A DNA stretch of 64,000 nt, from NCBI RefSeq assembly GCF_030247195.1, contig NC_080672.1:82334113-82398112 (forward strand). Direction: 5' to 3'. Of this stretch, positions 23,123 to 35,435 are shown one piece after another (the stretch's first letter is position 1; every line of letters starts with the position of its first letter). The stretch is from Topomyia yanbarensis (lineage: Eukaryota > Arthropoda > Insecta > Diptera > Culicidae). Position numbers and translations under genes: made by a program. A model generated the notes under the pieces. It was not told where the DNA came from, ran no database searches, and saw only the letters and a program-made list of their open reading frames with translations.

Positions 23123-24711
23123 CCCTAGAACGTTGCACTTGCGTTTTCCACCCTAGTACGTTGCACTGGGGTACAAATGTGCCCCACGCGTTTGATCGCA
23201 ATTTTCGCAGGTAAAAATACAAGCAAAAGAAATGTATAATACATCATTTTTTTCGTTTTTTAATTGAGCAAAAAGCTGTTGCTATTGAATCAATGATATA
23301 AAAATTGGCGTGCACAAAAAAATTGAAAAATCTCTGTTTTTACTTTTTTTACAAAAATTACTATAACTTTGCGAATTTTCAATCGATTTGAAAAAAAAAA
23401 TCAAATGATTCTAAAAGTTGAAAGAATGGTCTAGAAACGGTATAAAATTGAATTTCGATATTCTTGAAAAAGTGCAATTATTTGGAAGAGTGAAACTTTA
23501 AAAATCAGGTTCCACGAAATGGGGTGGAAATTGAAATGAAAAAAATATTTCTGATCAGTAATACATTGGTAATACGCAACGTTACTGTTACAGCAGTCAC
23601 TGTGCGCAAATTTCTCTTACGAGTCATTGTTTTGAAAAACTCCTAAAATAAACAATAACAATCAGTGTGATTGTGGGTTTCTCCAACTCTCAATAGCAAA
23701 ACACGCGATTTTATGTTGTGATGCTTCAAGCTACAAATATATTTGGATAACATTTTGGTTTATGGCTAAAGAAATTGTTTACTTACAAATCTGGTGAAAA
23801 CCCGGAACGATAGGTTGGGTCGTTTCAGACAACCAAATTTGCGGTGAAGTTCAATCCCTATTAGTACAAAGTTGGCGGTTAGGTTAAGTTCAAACATATT
23901 CTTAGTTTATGGTGTATTATAAGCTATGCTAACAGTAGAGTAGAATCCAGTATTTTACCAATGATTTACGTTACAAATTCTTAAGAATTGGCATTTAAGT
24001 TTAAGTATAGAATTAGGTAGATCTAGATAGCAATAAGTATAGATTAAGTTTCGTATGTAGGTAATATTAATTTAGTTTTTAAATTACTCACTCTCAAGAA
24101 AGCACTTATTTATAATTATTAGGGAATATTTAAATTATAGAAAGGGGATATTTATATGATAAGGTAAGGCACTTGCACCGATAATATTAGAATTGTTGAG
24201 ATTAAGCACTGTGAACTAGCAACGTAACTGTCCGAGCAAACGTTCAATTTTGCTGTATCATCACCATTTGACGTTTCGGGTCTTTCGCTCAGCCATGACA
24301 GTGAAGGTCTCGCAAACGGGGCACTCGATTCTCGCCGCTTTGCTTTTCAAAATTAAATTAATTGAATAAAGGATTAAAAACAATTATATAATACTAATTG
24401 TTACTTACGTAGTAAAACAACCAGTATTTAAACTGGTATTGTCACGAATCACATTTCCACTGACAGCACGAAACCTGACGAAACACTAACGGCAACCGTA
24501 CACTGGGGTACAAATGTACCCCACGCCAACTTTGACATCTGCTTCCGCGAAGCTTATAAGAAACTGACTATACCACCTTATCCTACTTTTACTAGAAACT
24601 CTAAATTGAATTATGGTTAGGGTCCCAGGTCACTAAATACCGAATTCTCGTCATCACACGGCTCCAAAGAAGGCGCGGGGTACATTTGTACCCCAGTGCA
24701 TCGTTCTAGGG
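23123..24711. mobile_element. piggyBac-like element, non-autonomous, TTAA target
   Basis: 1589 bp between two TTAA sites (23119-23122, 24712-24715). Left end CCCTAGAACGTTGCAC, followed by a second terminal-like copy CCCTAGTACGTTGCACTGGG about 30 bp in; right end (rc) CCCTAGAACGATGCACTGGG. GGGTACAAATGTACCCC palindromes sit inside the ends. No transposase frame. It splits the Pao pol trace, which rejoins cleanly across one TTAA. Confidence 0.85.
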
Positions 24712-24715
24712 TTAA

Positions 24716-25409
24716 AGAACGCAGATAAATGGTGCCAGTGGATAAGTTTCTTCAGACAAATCCATTTGGTTAAGATTCCTAGGTGCTATTTTCCAAACTA
24801 CACCCCTGAAAGCTATAAGACGTTGCAACTACACGTTTACGTAGACGCAAGAGAGCCAGCCTAATGTTGTGTCGCATACTTCCGAATCGTGGATGCCAGA
24901 CATCCTAGGCTGGCATTAGTGGCATCAAAGGCAAAAGTTGCTCCTCTGAAACCACTCACAGTTTCACGAATAGAATTACAAGCGGCTGTGCTGGGAACTC
25001 GCTTGGCAAAAACGACTGGTGAGAATCATAATCTACCAGGAGGGTGTCACTCCTGTCATCTGCTATGGAGATATACAGACTTTGACAGTAGTCAACATAT
25101 GATGGGCCTAGCCTCTTCTAGGCCCTCGTCGACCGTGCAATAGCATTGGGTTGTTTTGATTTTAACAAAGGCAGATGTTGGCTAGTACAAAATGGCTGCC
25201 TAGCAGGAGGCTGTAATCTACATATTTCAAGACGTTTCTTCTGGACGGATTCCACAACAGTGTTGGATTGGTTGAGAACGGACCCACGAAGATATCGGCA
25301 ATATGTTACGTTTAGGACCGGAGAGATTCTTTGTATTTGTGAGTATTTAAAATTTGTGTTCATTTTATCGACAATCTCGAAATATCGACCACGGAAACAA
25401 ATCAAATAA
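24716..25409 (+). pseudogene. Pao retrotransposon RNase H fragment (right arm)
   Basis: Continues the Pao pol from 23118 after the piggyBac-like insert. Visible blocks: KNADKWCQWISFFRQ near 24716-24760, PRCYFPNYTPESYKTLQLHV, YVDA near 24840, then a stop, then DARHPRLALVASKAKVAP near 24892-24945, ELQAAVLGTRLAKTT near 24975-25020, and after a 177-bp insert RRFFWTDSTTVLDWL near 25229-25275 and FRTGEIL near 25310. Near-identical to the inverted copy at 15155-15876, including the stop. Confidence 0.85.
25037..25213. mobile_element. 177-bp hAT-like insert in Pao (right arm)
   Basis: Starts CAGGAGGGTG, ends CAGGAGGCTG, flanked by TAATCTAC (25029-25036, 25214-25221). Removing it and one TSD restores a continuous RNase H reading frame. 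It predates the inverted duplication, because both arms carry it. Confidence 0.8.
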
Positions 25410-25528
25410 TGTTTAATATCTGTGTATGCTTTATTTTTTTATTATGTAAACGTTTATTGAAGCATCTGGATTAAAGAATTGCCAAAAATGAATTAAAACC
25501 GAAGCTTATCTCTCTGACTTTCACTTCG

Positions 25529-26863
<1,335 letters not shown>

Positions 26864-26869
26864 GTAAAT

Positions 26870-28025
26870 AGTAGGGACAAATACACATCACACATAATTG
26901 TAAATAAAATCATTGGGCTGGAATGGGTCAAAACTGTAATACAAAGAAATACACCCCCTGAAAGGGGTGGTGATAGGTTACACCTGGAATGCAAAATAGC
27001 AATGGTGGGAGGCGGTAGTTTGGGAAGAGAAAATTGAAAGTACACGGTCATTAGTACAACGGTGTTCGTGTGCATCAGAAGTGAGTGGAAAGTATTTCTA
27101 AATTGTGAGACTGGACTTAACCGACATCTTGGAGATCCAGAATTATTCTGTTCATTCAGGACCTTTTTTATACCCGATTAATACCCTCATTGCACACGGT
27201 TCGGCCTAGGCAGAGGAATCTGCCCACGTCTAACCATCAAGGAGTTGCGAACTCCCGGAGACACACCGCATACGCATCGGCCTAGATGATTTGACGGTCA
27301 CCTACGTCTAACCGTAAAGAACCAGCTTTTATTTTTTTTTTTTTTTTTTTTTTATTTTGATTATAGAGGTTTTAACCTTAAGGTCATTCGCCTCTTCGGG
27401 TTAGAAAAATCTCTTATGAAAAATTTCTAACCCTATGTGCGGGGTCGGGACTCAACCCAGGTGCGCTGCGTACAAGGCAATCGATTTACCAATACGCTAC
27501 GCCCACCCCTAACCAGCTTTTAGTTCTCTGATCATCAACGAAAACCAGGGACGAAGACTCTCGGGCAAAGGCCCTAATTACCAAGGAGAGCCACCCTTCT
27601 CGGTCTGGCAAAAGTCGGTCTCGTCCGTCGCCAACGATGAAAGCGCCTGTTGGACACCTTTCCCAGAACGCCTTTCTGGGACCGCCATTTTACCCACCAT
27701 CCCAGCATCGAACCATACACCCAAGGAACCAGCCATCGCCATCTTGCACGAGGTCATCCTCGCAACAATTCCGGATCCAAAGACGATCATCGAGCGCTCG
27801 CCGGTTCATCTAGCTGCCAACAAACCATAGAGTACGGTATGTACCAGTGAACCCACCAGTGAAACCCATAGCATTACACGAACATCACACAATAAAAGAC
27901 AGACGTTAAGAAGGTTGAGTGTTTTCATAGCAAAAGATCCGCGAAATCCGTCCAGTTTGCCCAGTAGCGGGCCGACCCTGCGACTAAGTCCGAGTTACGT
28001 GCTGCTGAAGCTTGTCGGGTAAACC
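26870..28025. mobile_element. GC-rich LTR-like module, copy 1 (contains SINE)
   Basis: Non-coding, noticeably more GC-rich than its surroundings. It has an AATAAA near 27891 and ends with CCGCGAAATCC...CCCAGTAGCGGGCCGACCC...GAAGCTTGTCGGG, which is paralleled in the module at 30258-33240. This looks like a solo LTR or LTR-plus-leader of a Bel/Pao-type element; no coding part is present, so the assignment is tentative. Confidence 0.45.
27332..27509 (-). mobile_element. Complete tRNA-derived SINE (Feilai-like), 12-bp TSD
   Basis: On the minus strand: a GTGGGCGTAGCGTATTGG head with A box, a B box CTGGGTTGAGTCCC, a body with GGGTTAGAAA and CGAATGACCTTAAGG, and an A-rich tail. Flanked by a perfect 12-bp duplication AACCAGCTTTTA (27320-27331 and 27510-27521), the signature of LINE-mediated retroposition. 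About 178 bp. The sequence resembles the mosquito Feilai SINE family from memory; a database comparison was not possible. Confidence 0.85.
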
Positions 28026-28029
28026 TTAA

Positions 28030-30253
28030 GAGTAAAGCCATGTCAAGTGATCCTCGAATTTTTCGCAAAATCACCGATTTTCATGAGATATATTTTATTG
28101 TATAGGGATTATGGTAAATAGCTTTTGGTATAAATATTTCGTTAAAACTCCTTTTTTCCTTTGAGATATTAACCCTTAAACTTTATTGCATGATAAAATT
28201 GTAAATTTCATATCTCAAAAACTACTGAAGATAATTGAATGAATTTTTGTACACTTGTGGAATGAAATTTATACTATCTCATAAAAATATTTTTTATGTA
28301 TTATTGTGTGAATAACGGTACTTTACATCTACTTAAAAATTTCAATTGTATTTTTTCGTGTGTTCTTCACGCTAAAAACTTTCAAAAAGTATGTCAAATT
28401 ACGCGTCAATCTTTCATCTTCAATAATCTGTATTGATAATTTTTCATTTTTGTTTCTATCGAGAGTTATGGATGATTTTGTAACGGTGCGTTCCTTCAAC
28501 GCACTGCCCATTTTGATGCAGCCTGCGAGAACTTACATATTGGCAACGCCGCATGTCGCAACGTCCTACTGCGCATCGCTTTGGAAGAGCGTATCTTATG
28601 TCCAAAATTGCTATCCCTGATATTAGAGCAAAAAGATAAGCTTTTCTGTACGGATTATTAAAGGTGAACGTATTCCGAGTAGGTTGCATGGTTTTTAGCG
28701 TTATATTTTTCAGGAGTTATTTAATTTTCTGTCATTCAATCTCTCAAACCGGCGCGCTCGGATGATGACAGTTGCTGTGCAAACTTGAGCAGTGGACATG
28801 TTTGAATCTGCATGTATATGACTTTTTTGCAAATTGACATATTTTACCACTATTTATCGTCAGTTGGTTCTGTCTAGATGTTAGCACGGTATTTTGCTCG
28901 AAAAAACATTCGTTTGTTTTTTGTTATAAGTATGGTTCGACCAAACGGATACTGTATTGCGCTAAAACAGTAACGATGAGTTTTGAATTAAAAATCGTTG
29001 ATGATTCACTGAAATTTGATGAAGTAAACAATATCTTACTAGAACTTGGAAAACCACTAATTAACAGAATTAACAGAAGCAATATCGATAAAGAAAACAC
29101 GCCAATGCAATTGAAAAACGGATTCAAAATAAACTTTTTTCGCAAGACTCTTCGTTGTTTATAAGTAAAATCACTCAGTGGACATAAACATGCGAAGTAA
29201 AATGCTGTTTTCATAAAATGTTCCATTTTCCTGTTTAATGTATGCTAATGATGAATGTTTCATACCATTGACTAATAACGTTTTCGTTTGTACCTGACAC
29301 TACACCAGTTTAGTGCAAAAAATGAGACAGACTGATTTCACCCAAGTTTGAATGAGTATAGCCCCGACTACACTGGTGTAGTGCACTGTCAAAAACGAAA
29401 ATACCACAACAAAAGTGTCTTTGAAGATGGCAATAACATAAGTGTATTATATAAGTTATGTTTCGGTTCGTTGATATACAGTTTAATTTCTAGTAAGGTT
29501 AAATTATAATAAAAAAGTATTCATTAAACAACTATTGTTTTTGTTGTGTCAAAAAAAATTCGGCCTTCGGTCAAAAAAAAATCTAAAAGTATCTCAAAAT
29601 ATCCGGAAAACATTAACCTTTGATAATCCGTATAGAAAAGCTTATTCTTTTTCACCAATCTAGAGATGTGGTTTCATTTAGTCATGCGATGCACACTTCC
29701 TACGCGATGCGCATTCTGACGTTGAGACGTGCGGCGTTGCCAATATGTAAGTTCTCGCAGGCTGCATCAAAGTGAGCCGAGCGTTGAAAGAGCACACCGT
29801 TACAAAATCATCCATAACTCTCGATAGAAACAAAAATGAAAAATTATCAACACAGATTATTAAAGGTGAAAGATTGACGCGTAATTTGACATACTTTTTG
29901 AAAGTTTTTAGCGTGAAGAACAAAAGAAAAAATACAATTGAAATTTTTAAGTAGATGCAAAGTACCGTTATTCACACAATAATAGAGAAGAAATATTTTT
30001 ATAAGATAGTATAAATACCATTCCACAAGTGTACAAAAATTCATTCAATTATCTTCAGTAGTTTTTGAGATATGAAATTTACAATTTTATCATGCAATAA
30101 AGTTTAAGGGTTAATATCTCAAAGAAAAAAAGGAGTTTTAACGAAATATTTATACCAAAAGCTATTTATCATAATCCCTATACAATAAAATATATTTCAT
30201 GAAAATCGGTGATTTTGCGAAAAATATGAGGATCACTTGACATGGCTTTACTC
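28030..30253. mobile_element. 2.2-kb foldback element with TTAA target
   Basis: Ends GAGTAAAGCCATGTCAAGTG and its inverse, between TTAA at 28026-28029 and 30254-30257. Inverted arms extend about 640 bp (28030-28670 and 29610-30253) and give mirror-image frames (28360-28620 plus, 29678-29923 minus). The 900-bp centre has no recognisable gene; it contains a small inverted pair of ACTACACCAGT/ACACTGGTGTAGT near 29305 and 29371. TTAA suggests piggyBac-type mobilisation, although the ends do not start CCC. Confidence 0.8.
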
Positions 30254-30257
30254 TTAA

Positions 30258-33240
30258 GTTACAGCCCTAAGTAAAAAGGAGGGCCCTTCTCGGTGAAGCC
30301 GATACGGTATCGTCCAGGGTTGTTAATGCGATACATTTTTCACGATAATTTATCGGCGTTACTCGTTAACGATAATGTATCGTCGCCTTCATCGTCATCG
30401 TAGATAATTGTATCGTCGCTTTCATCGTCATCGTCGGTTCATCGGTTATCGCGATACATTTTGCGTTACTTTCCCGTTTATTGCAGTTGAAGTTGATGCG
30501 GTTAACTTTCAATTGTTTAGAAATAAATACCTATTGACGGACATGTTGTTGGCAGTTGAAAATCAATAGTTTTGGACATTTTCTATGCACAGCGGGGTCT
30601 GACGATGCGTCAAAATGAAATTATTTCAACTTTTCGGGAAAATGTATTATGATGAAGGGAAAGTTGTTGGCAATTGAAAATCAATAATGTTGGACATTTC
30701 AATACGCAGAAGGGTCCGACGATGTGTCAAAATTGAATTTTTTCAACTTTTCTAGTAAGTTGGTGCACAGAAGAGTCCCAGGTGCACAGTGTTTCCAAGC
30801 GGCAAAAAGGTGACCAAAATTGTTTTGACCATGAAGAAAACAAATTTTGAGCTATTGTGCAATTAGTAATTTTTAGCACGCAAAAACATATATTGAAAAA
30901 ACTAATAAACCACTATTATTAGGCCATTCACAAATTACACTAATTTAAGTCGTGTGGTGATTAACAGATTTTATTATAATTTTAATTTAAACCAGAAGAT
31001 TTCGGATTTTAAAAAGGAGAATATACATACATATTTCCAACGTTTGATTTCCTTTTCTAGTTAGGAAGCATTTAGCCCCCTCCTCCGTTTCTTCTCTCCA
31101 CTATGTAACAAGATGCTTCATGCTTCCTTCTTTTACCCTTAAATATGTAGTGTAATTTATGTACGGCGTCATAATAGAGTTTTATTCGTTTTTTGAATAC
31201 AGTGAAGACCCGTTTTTATCAGCCCCTTGGCGAATTATAGGCTGATAAAACGATGACATTGACAAAATCGGCACATATTTTTTCTGGTTCTGAAGAGACG
31301 AAGTCGAAATGCAAACACCTGGACTAACATTTTTTTCTTTCTTTTTAATAAACCGGAGCGGTTAAAATATTTTTCTTTAGTTCCTCAACAAAGCCTCATA
31401 ACCCGTTCTGATCATTTAGTAAAAAATTCCCTTAAGGAGGTCTTACAGTACAGTATTATTATTTTTGTATATTTTGCATCTCTAAGATAAGAAAAATATG
31501 CTAAAGAAGGAATTTACTCGAATTTGACTTGAACGTAAACTAGAGCCCACCAAACGATTTTGATAGTGTTTGTTTTACAGATTCGTATTGGTATTCGTCT
31601 GCGGAAATTTGCGGCTTCCGCACCAAAATATTGCTTTTTGGGCATTAAAAATTAAAAATTTGGGCATTAAAAAATTCTGTATTTTCTTATGCTGAACAAC
31701 ATCTTGGCACATTTTGAAATTCTACAAAATTACCAGGAAAAGTATTCTGAAAAAAGCAATTTTCAGGGGTATATCAAAGAAATCTCCACAAATGTAAATT
31801 ACAATCGATAGATAGACACATAGTCTCTTCAGCGAAGTTAATACTTAAGATATTCTCAACAACTTTACCAAAGAATTTTTTTTTAATTTTCATAAACATA
31901 AGCAAAAAACTTTTTTCTCAGCTTTAGAGGGATTAATCACCCAACTAATACTTTTTAAATGCAAAAAAATATAAATAAACTTTGCTGAAGACACTATAAC
32001 TAAAAATGTTTTTCGTGGTTCAAAGAATTTCTTTCACCTTTTTGCCAATTTGGATCCTCGAGTGAATTGAAAATGTACAAAACTATCGATTTTCAACTGC
32101 CAACAACCTGCCCTTCAATATAAAAAGTTCGCGAAAAGTTGAAAAAAATTCTATTTTGATGCACCGACGGTACATTGAAAATACCCAAAACTATTGATTT
32201 TCACTTACCAATAACTTCTTCAATATAACAAACTTTCCTCAAAAGTTGAAAAAATTCATTTTGACACATCGTCGAACCCCCTGTGTATTGAAAATGTCCA
32301 AAACTATTGATTGTCAACTGCCAATAACTTGCCCTTCAATATAAAACTCTCCCGAAAAGTTGACAAAAAATTCCATTTTGACACATCGTCGGACACCCCC
32401 CCCCCCCCCCCTGTGCATAGAAAATGTCCAAAACTATTGATTTTCAACTGCCAACAACATGTCCTTCAATAGTTATTTATTTCTAAACAATTGAAAGTTA
32501 ACCGCATCAACTTCAACCCCAATAAACGGGAAAGTAACGCAAAATGTATCGCGATAACCGATGAACCGACGATGACGATGAAAACGACGATACAATTATC
32601 GACGATGATGATGAAGGCGCCGATAAATTATCGTTAACGGAGTTTCCGATGACGTTGACGGGTGGTTAACGTTATCGACGATGACGATTATTTATCGATT
32701 AACAACCCTGCGTCCGTGGCCCATCGATCGAGCCAAAGAAGGAAGACGCCGTACAGTTCCTTTTCCGCCACGCCACCCATCCGCGCTTACAATCGGCTGG
32801 CGTCATCACGAGCCACGGGTATTGAAACGCCATAGCAGTACCACCAGCCCCAACAGCGAACCCAACGAACAGCGAGCATCGTCCGGAATCTTCAGCGAGC
32901 GCTCGCCAGCATCGAACACCACGTGCAACGTAGCAGCACTGGTACGTACCGCAGCATAAAGTGAACTCGAGACCCACAATAGCCTAATAAAACACACCCA
33001 CACCTAGTTTGCTCATTTTTATTTAAATAAATTTCGTTTTTTTACTGTAAATTAGTTTTTCCACTTCCAACCATGAAACATCCCAGAAATACAATAGTTT
33101 TGTGCACCACCTTGTTCCGCGAAGCCCCTCCGATTACCCAGTAGCAAGCCGACCCGGAGATCACAGTCAGTATCCACGGTCTCTTGCTCTGTGAGCTTGT
33201 TCGGGAGAATCTGTCGCAGAAGAAATATTAAGTTTTACGC
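30258..33240. mobile_element. GC-rich LTR-like module, copy 2 (split by foldback)
   Basis: Two pieces, 30258-30314 and 32711-33240, separated by a 2.4-kb insertion. It shares CCTTCTCGGT, CGAGCGCTCGCC, GGTACGTACC-like and CCGCGAA...CCCAGTAGCAAGCCGACCC with the module at 26870-28025. AATAAA occurs near 33027. Non-coding; probably a divergent LTR of the same retrotransposon lineage. Confidence 0.4.
30315..32710. mobile_element. 2.4-kb foldback element CAGGGTTGTTAA
   Basis: Ends CAGGGTTGTTAATGCGATAC and (rc) CAGGGTTGTTAATCGATAAA. Flanked by CGTC on both sides (30311-30314, 32711-32714). Inverted arms of at least 450 bp, rich in ATCGTCATCGTCG near the tips. Inside the arms a unit of about 105-130 bp (AAAACTATTGATTTTCAACT ... 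TTTTGACACATCGTCGGAC) recurs, about four times on the right (near 32070, 32175, 32290, 32420) and twice on the left. No coding region. The CAGGG tip is hAT-like but the flank duplication is only 4-5 bp. Confidence 0.75.
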
Positions 33241-33623
33241 AATTTTTTTTTTTTTTTTTGGAAAACCTAAAGACAGCTCATTGGAAGTGCTATCGAAGTT
33301 TGCAAAAAACAAGTTGAATTAAAAAAATATTGAAGATTGGAGAAGTTGTGGCACATCCCTCGAAGCGTGCTAAAGAAGAAAAGCGTATTGTGGCGTACTT
33401 GAGCGGATCGGTTTCCCAATAAAAAAAATCCTGCAAAAAACATGTTAACCAAAAAATTGAGTTTTGTGGTGTCAACGTAGGGAACGTGCCATTTGGGCCA
33501 GTAACTACTGATTCGTGATTCCTGAATGTCAACGGAGCAAATGCGATTTCAATAGTTAAAACAAATTTTCTGATGCCGTGAATTGACTTGACTATTCGCG
33601 TTTCTCAAACATGGCAGTTCATG

Positions 33624-33636
33624 TTTGTTTATTTGT

Positions 33637-33711
<75 letters not shown>

Positions 33712-33716
33712 TTCAT

Positions 33717-33751
<35 letters not shown>

Positions 33752-33756
33752 TTTGA
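33624..33756. repeat. (TTTA)n microsatellite
   Basis: About 33 copies of a 4-bp TTTA unit with one C substitution near 33713. The FIYL frames are artefacts. The flanks 33250-33623 and 33757-34049 show no gene; (TCTA)n is present near 34030. Confidence 0.9.
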
Positions 33757-34049
33757 TATTCGGTAGATACCGTACAGATTAAGTGTCAATGACTTTTTGT
33801 TATAGTGTTAAAAGTTTATAACCGCTAACTAGATTTAGTAGTATGCTAATCTGTCTATCGGATTGTTCTGGCCGTATACTGTACGGTGCCTAGGGATGCA
33901 CAGAAGCGGACGGTTCCTTATAGCACGAGGATGAACAAATTAATCCTTAACCTTCCGGAAGTCGCGCTAGTGCACTGAGTGCACGCTGCTCAAAATCTAG
34001 CAAAATCGTCTTAGCGCACCAGCGCTCTATCTATCTATCTAGAAATCTA

Positions 34050-34370
34050 GCAGAGTGGTCTCTGCCAGAAAATTTGGTGACTGGGATTCCACTCAACGAG
34101 CACCACTTCCCAATATTTTCTTGGTGTACGGTTGAATCGATTCCCGAAGCAATTGAACGAAAGATTTTCAGATCATCAGCGTAGTTTGCCAGATTTGATG
34201 CGAGTGCAGAGATCGTTCATGAATAAGATAAAGGGAAGTGACCCTAGGTGACTTCCTTGAGGGACACCGGTTGGCATTTCAAATACGCTTGAGCATGTGG
34301 TGCCAATTTTCAACAAAAGTGAATCGTTCAGAGAGCTAAATTTATAGACATCTGGTTTCCCATAGAGAAA
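34050..34370 (-). pseudogene. CR1/Jockey-type LINE RT fragment
   Basis: Minus-strand conceptual blocks: MPTGVPQGSHLG near 34250-34285 (RT motif), PFILFMNDL near 34215-34245, and ADDLKIFRSIAS near 34150-34185, which preserves the ADD catalytic pair. Flanks are too degraded to extend. About 110 residues of an RT palm remain. It resembles the RT at 7060-8010. Confidence 0.7.
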
Positions 34371-35000
34371 ATTCTGGTCGCTGCATTTTTTATTTATTTA
34401 TTTCACATCGTCTTCGAGCAAGCTTGTACAGACTGGTGGTAACTTATACTAATATTTATATTCTGGTTGCAGTTAAAAATCGAAATATTGAAATATTGAA
34501 GCCTTTTTTCTTTTTTCCCTATTTACAGAGTGGGCACCTAATGCGCATCTTGTGCACATGTTAGAGAATCTAGTTGCGCATGATCTACACCAGTTGCACT
34601 TTAGTTGCGTACACTGAAAATAGGAGAAAAATCGAAAGGCGCAAGTTCACTATTTTTATTTTCAACTGCAACCAGAATATAACAAATTTACCAAATTTAT
34701 CAACTTTGCGCTCCCTCGCATTAACGTCTGTCCAACCAGCCAGAATTCCGGCTGAACCTAACTGGGGTTGTTTCCCATTTGGAAAGCCCAATAAATTGTT
34801 TCAAAATCATTCAACAATGGGCCAACGATGGACGTCTTTTGAACTGTTACTTCGACGACGCCCAACATTGATCCAAGGAACATCCTTGATTGGACGATTT
34901 TGAATCCAACCATTCGTAGGAGGTCGTTGCAATCACTGAAGAGTTTGCTGGATTTATCAATTAAGAGTGAACTTCGAAAAGTGGATTCAAGCTCACCGCT
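34371..35000. other. Intergenic DNA, nothing recognised
   Basis: Contains an inverted pair of TATATTCTGGTTGCAGTT (near 34460) and AACTGCAACCAGAATATA (near 34664), suggesting a decayed MITE. The 109-codon frame at 34574-34903 shows no known domain. Confidence 0.4.
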
Positions 35001-35215
35001 AGATGACGACAGCGTCAGATGCGAGTAGAAATTTTATCCCCAGCTGTCAGTGTTACATAACATAACCTCACATATTGTCACTCTGACTGTATCTCCGTGA
35101 AAAACGATCGATCCCTTCTGTTATTCCTCCGGACTCGAGTCAAAACTAATTCTAAACGTAAGTTTTCCAAAGTGCAATCGAATTAGTCTAATTTACTATA
35201 GTTCCTTCCCTCAGA

Positions 35216-35435
35216 ATGGCCGGTGGTGACCACGCTGAAGATGCCAAACTGAAGGGATTGTCCCGTATCTTCAACAGCGAAACCGCAAAAGGACGGGCAA
35301 ATGTGAGCATCGCAAAAAATGGTGAATATGGGAAAGAATAATCAATAAAATATGTTATTTCAGGTCGCAAAGGCCACCTACGCCGGACTCGGTCTGTTGA
35401 TCCTGTACTTTTCACTGAAACCATCGAAGAAGTGA
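35216..35435 (+). CDS. ATP5MK: ATP synthase membrane subunit DAPIT/USMG5
   Basis: A 52-residue protein encoded by two exons, 35216-35302 and 35364-35435, with a GTGAGC donor and a TTATTTCAG acceptor. DAPIT is a single-pass subunit of the mitochondrial F1Fo ATP synthase that helps dimer stability. Seen here: LKGLSRIFNSETAKGRANV, where the FN-S-T--GR-N core matches the family, then a hydrophobic helix ATYAGLGLLILYF and a basic tail SLKPSKK. Length matches insect members (about 50-60 residues). An acceptor CCTTCCCTCAG lies one base before the ATG and a donor GTAAGT at 35158, so a 5'UTR exon ending at 35157 and an intron 35158-35214 are likely. Intact frame, no disruptions. Confidence 0.85.

Noticed and set aside
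27332..27509. tRNA gene
   Set aside because: A/B boxes are present but no cloverleaf closes; the A-rich tail and 12-bp TSD show a SINE.
28360..29923. Matching 80-90-codon frames on opposite strands
   Set aside because: Mirror images of the foldback arms, not a gene pair.
34574..34903. 109-codon frame upstream of DAPIT
   Set aside because: No recognisable domain and no splice or promoter support; its first part overlaps an inverted-repeat relic.
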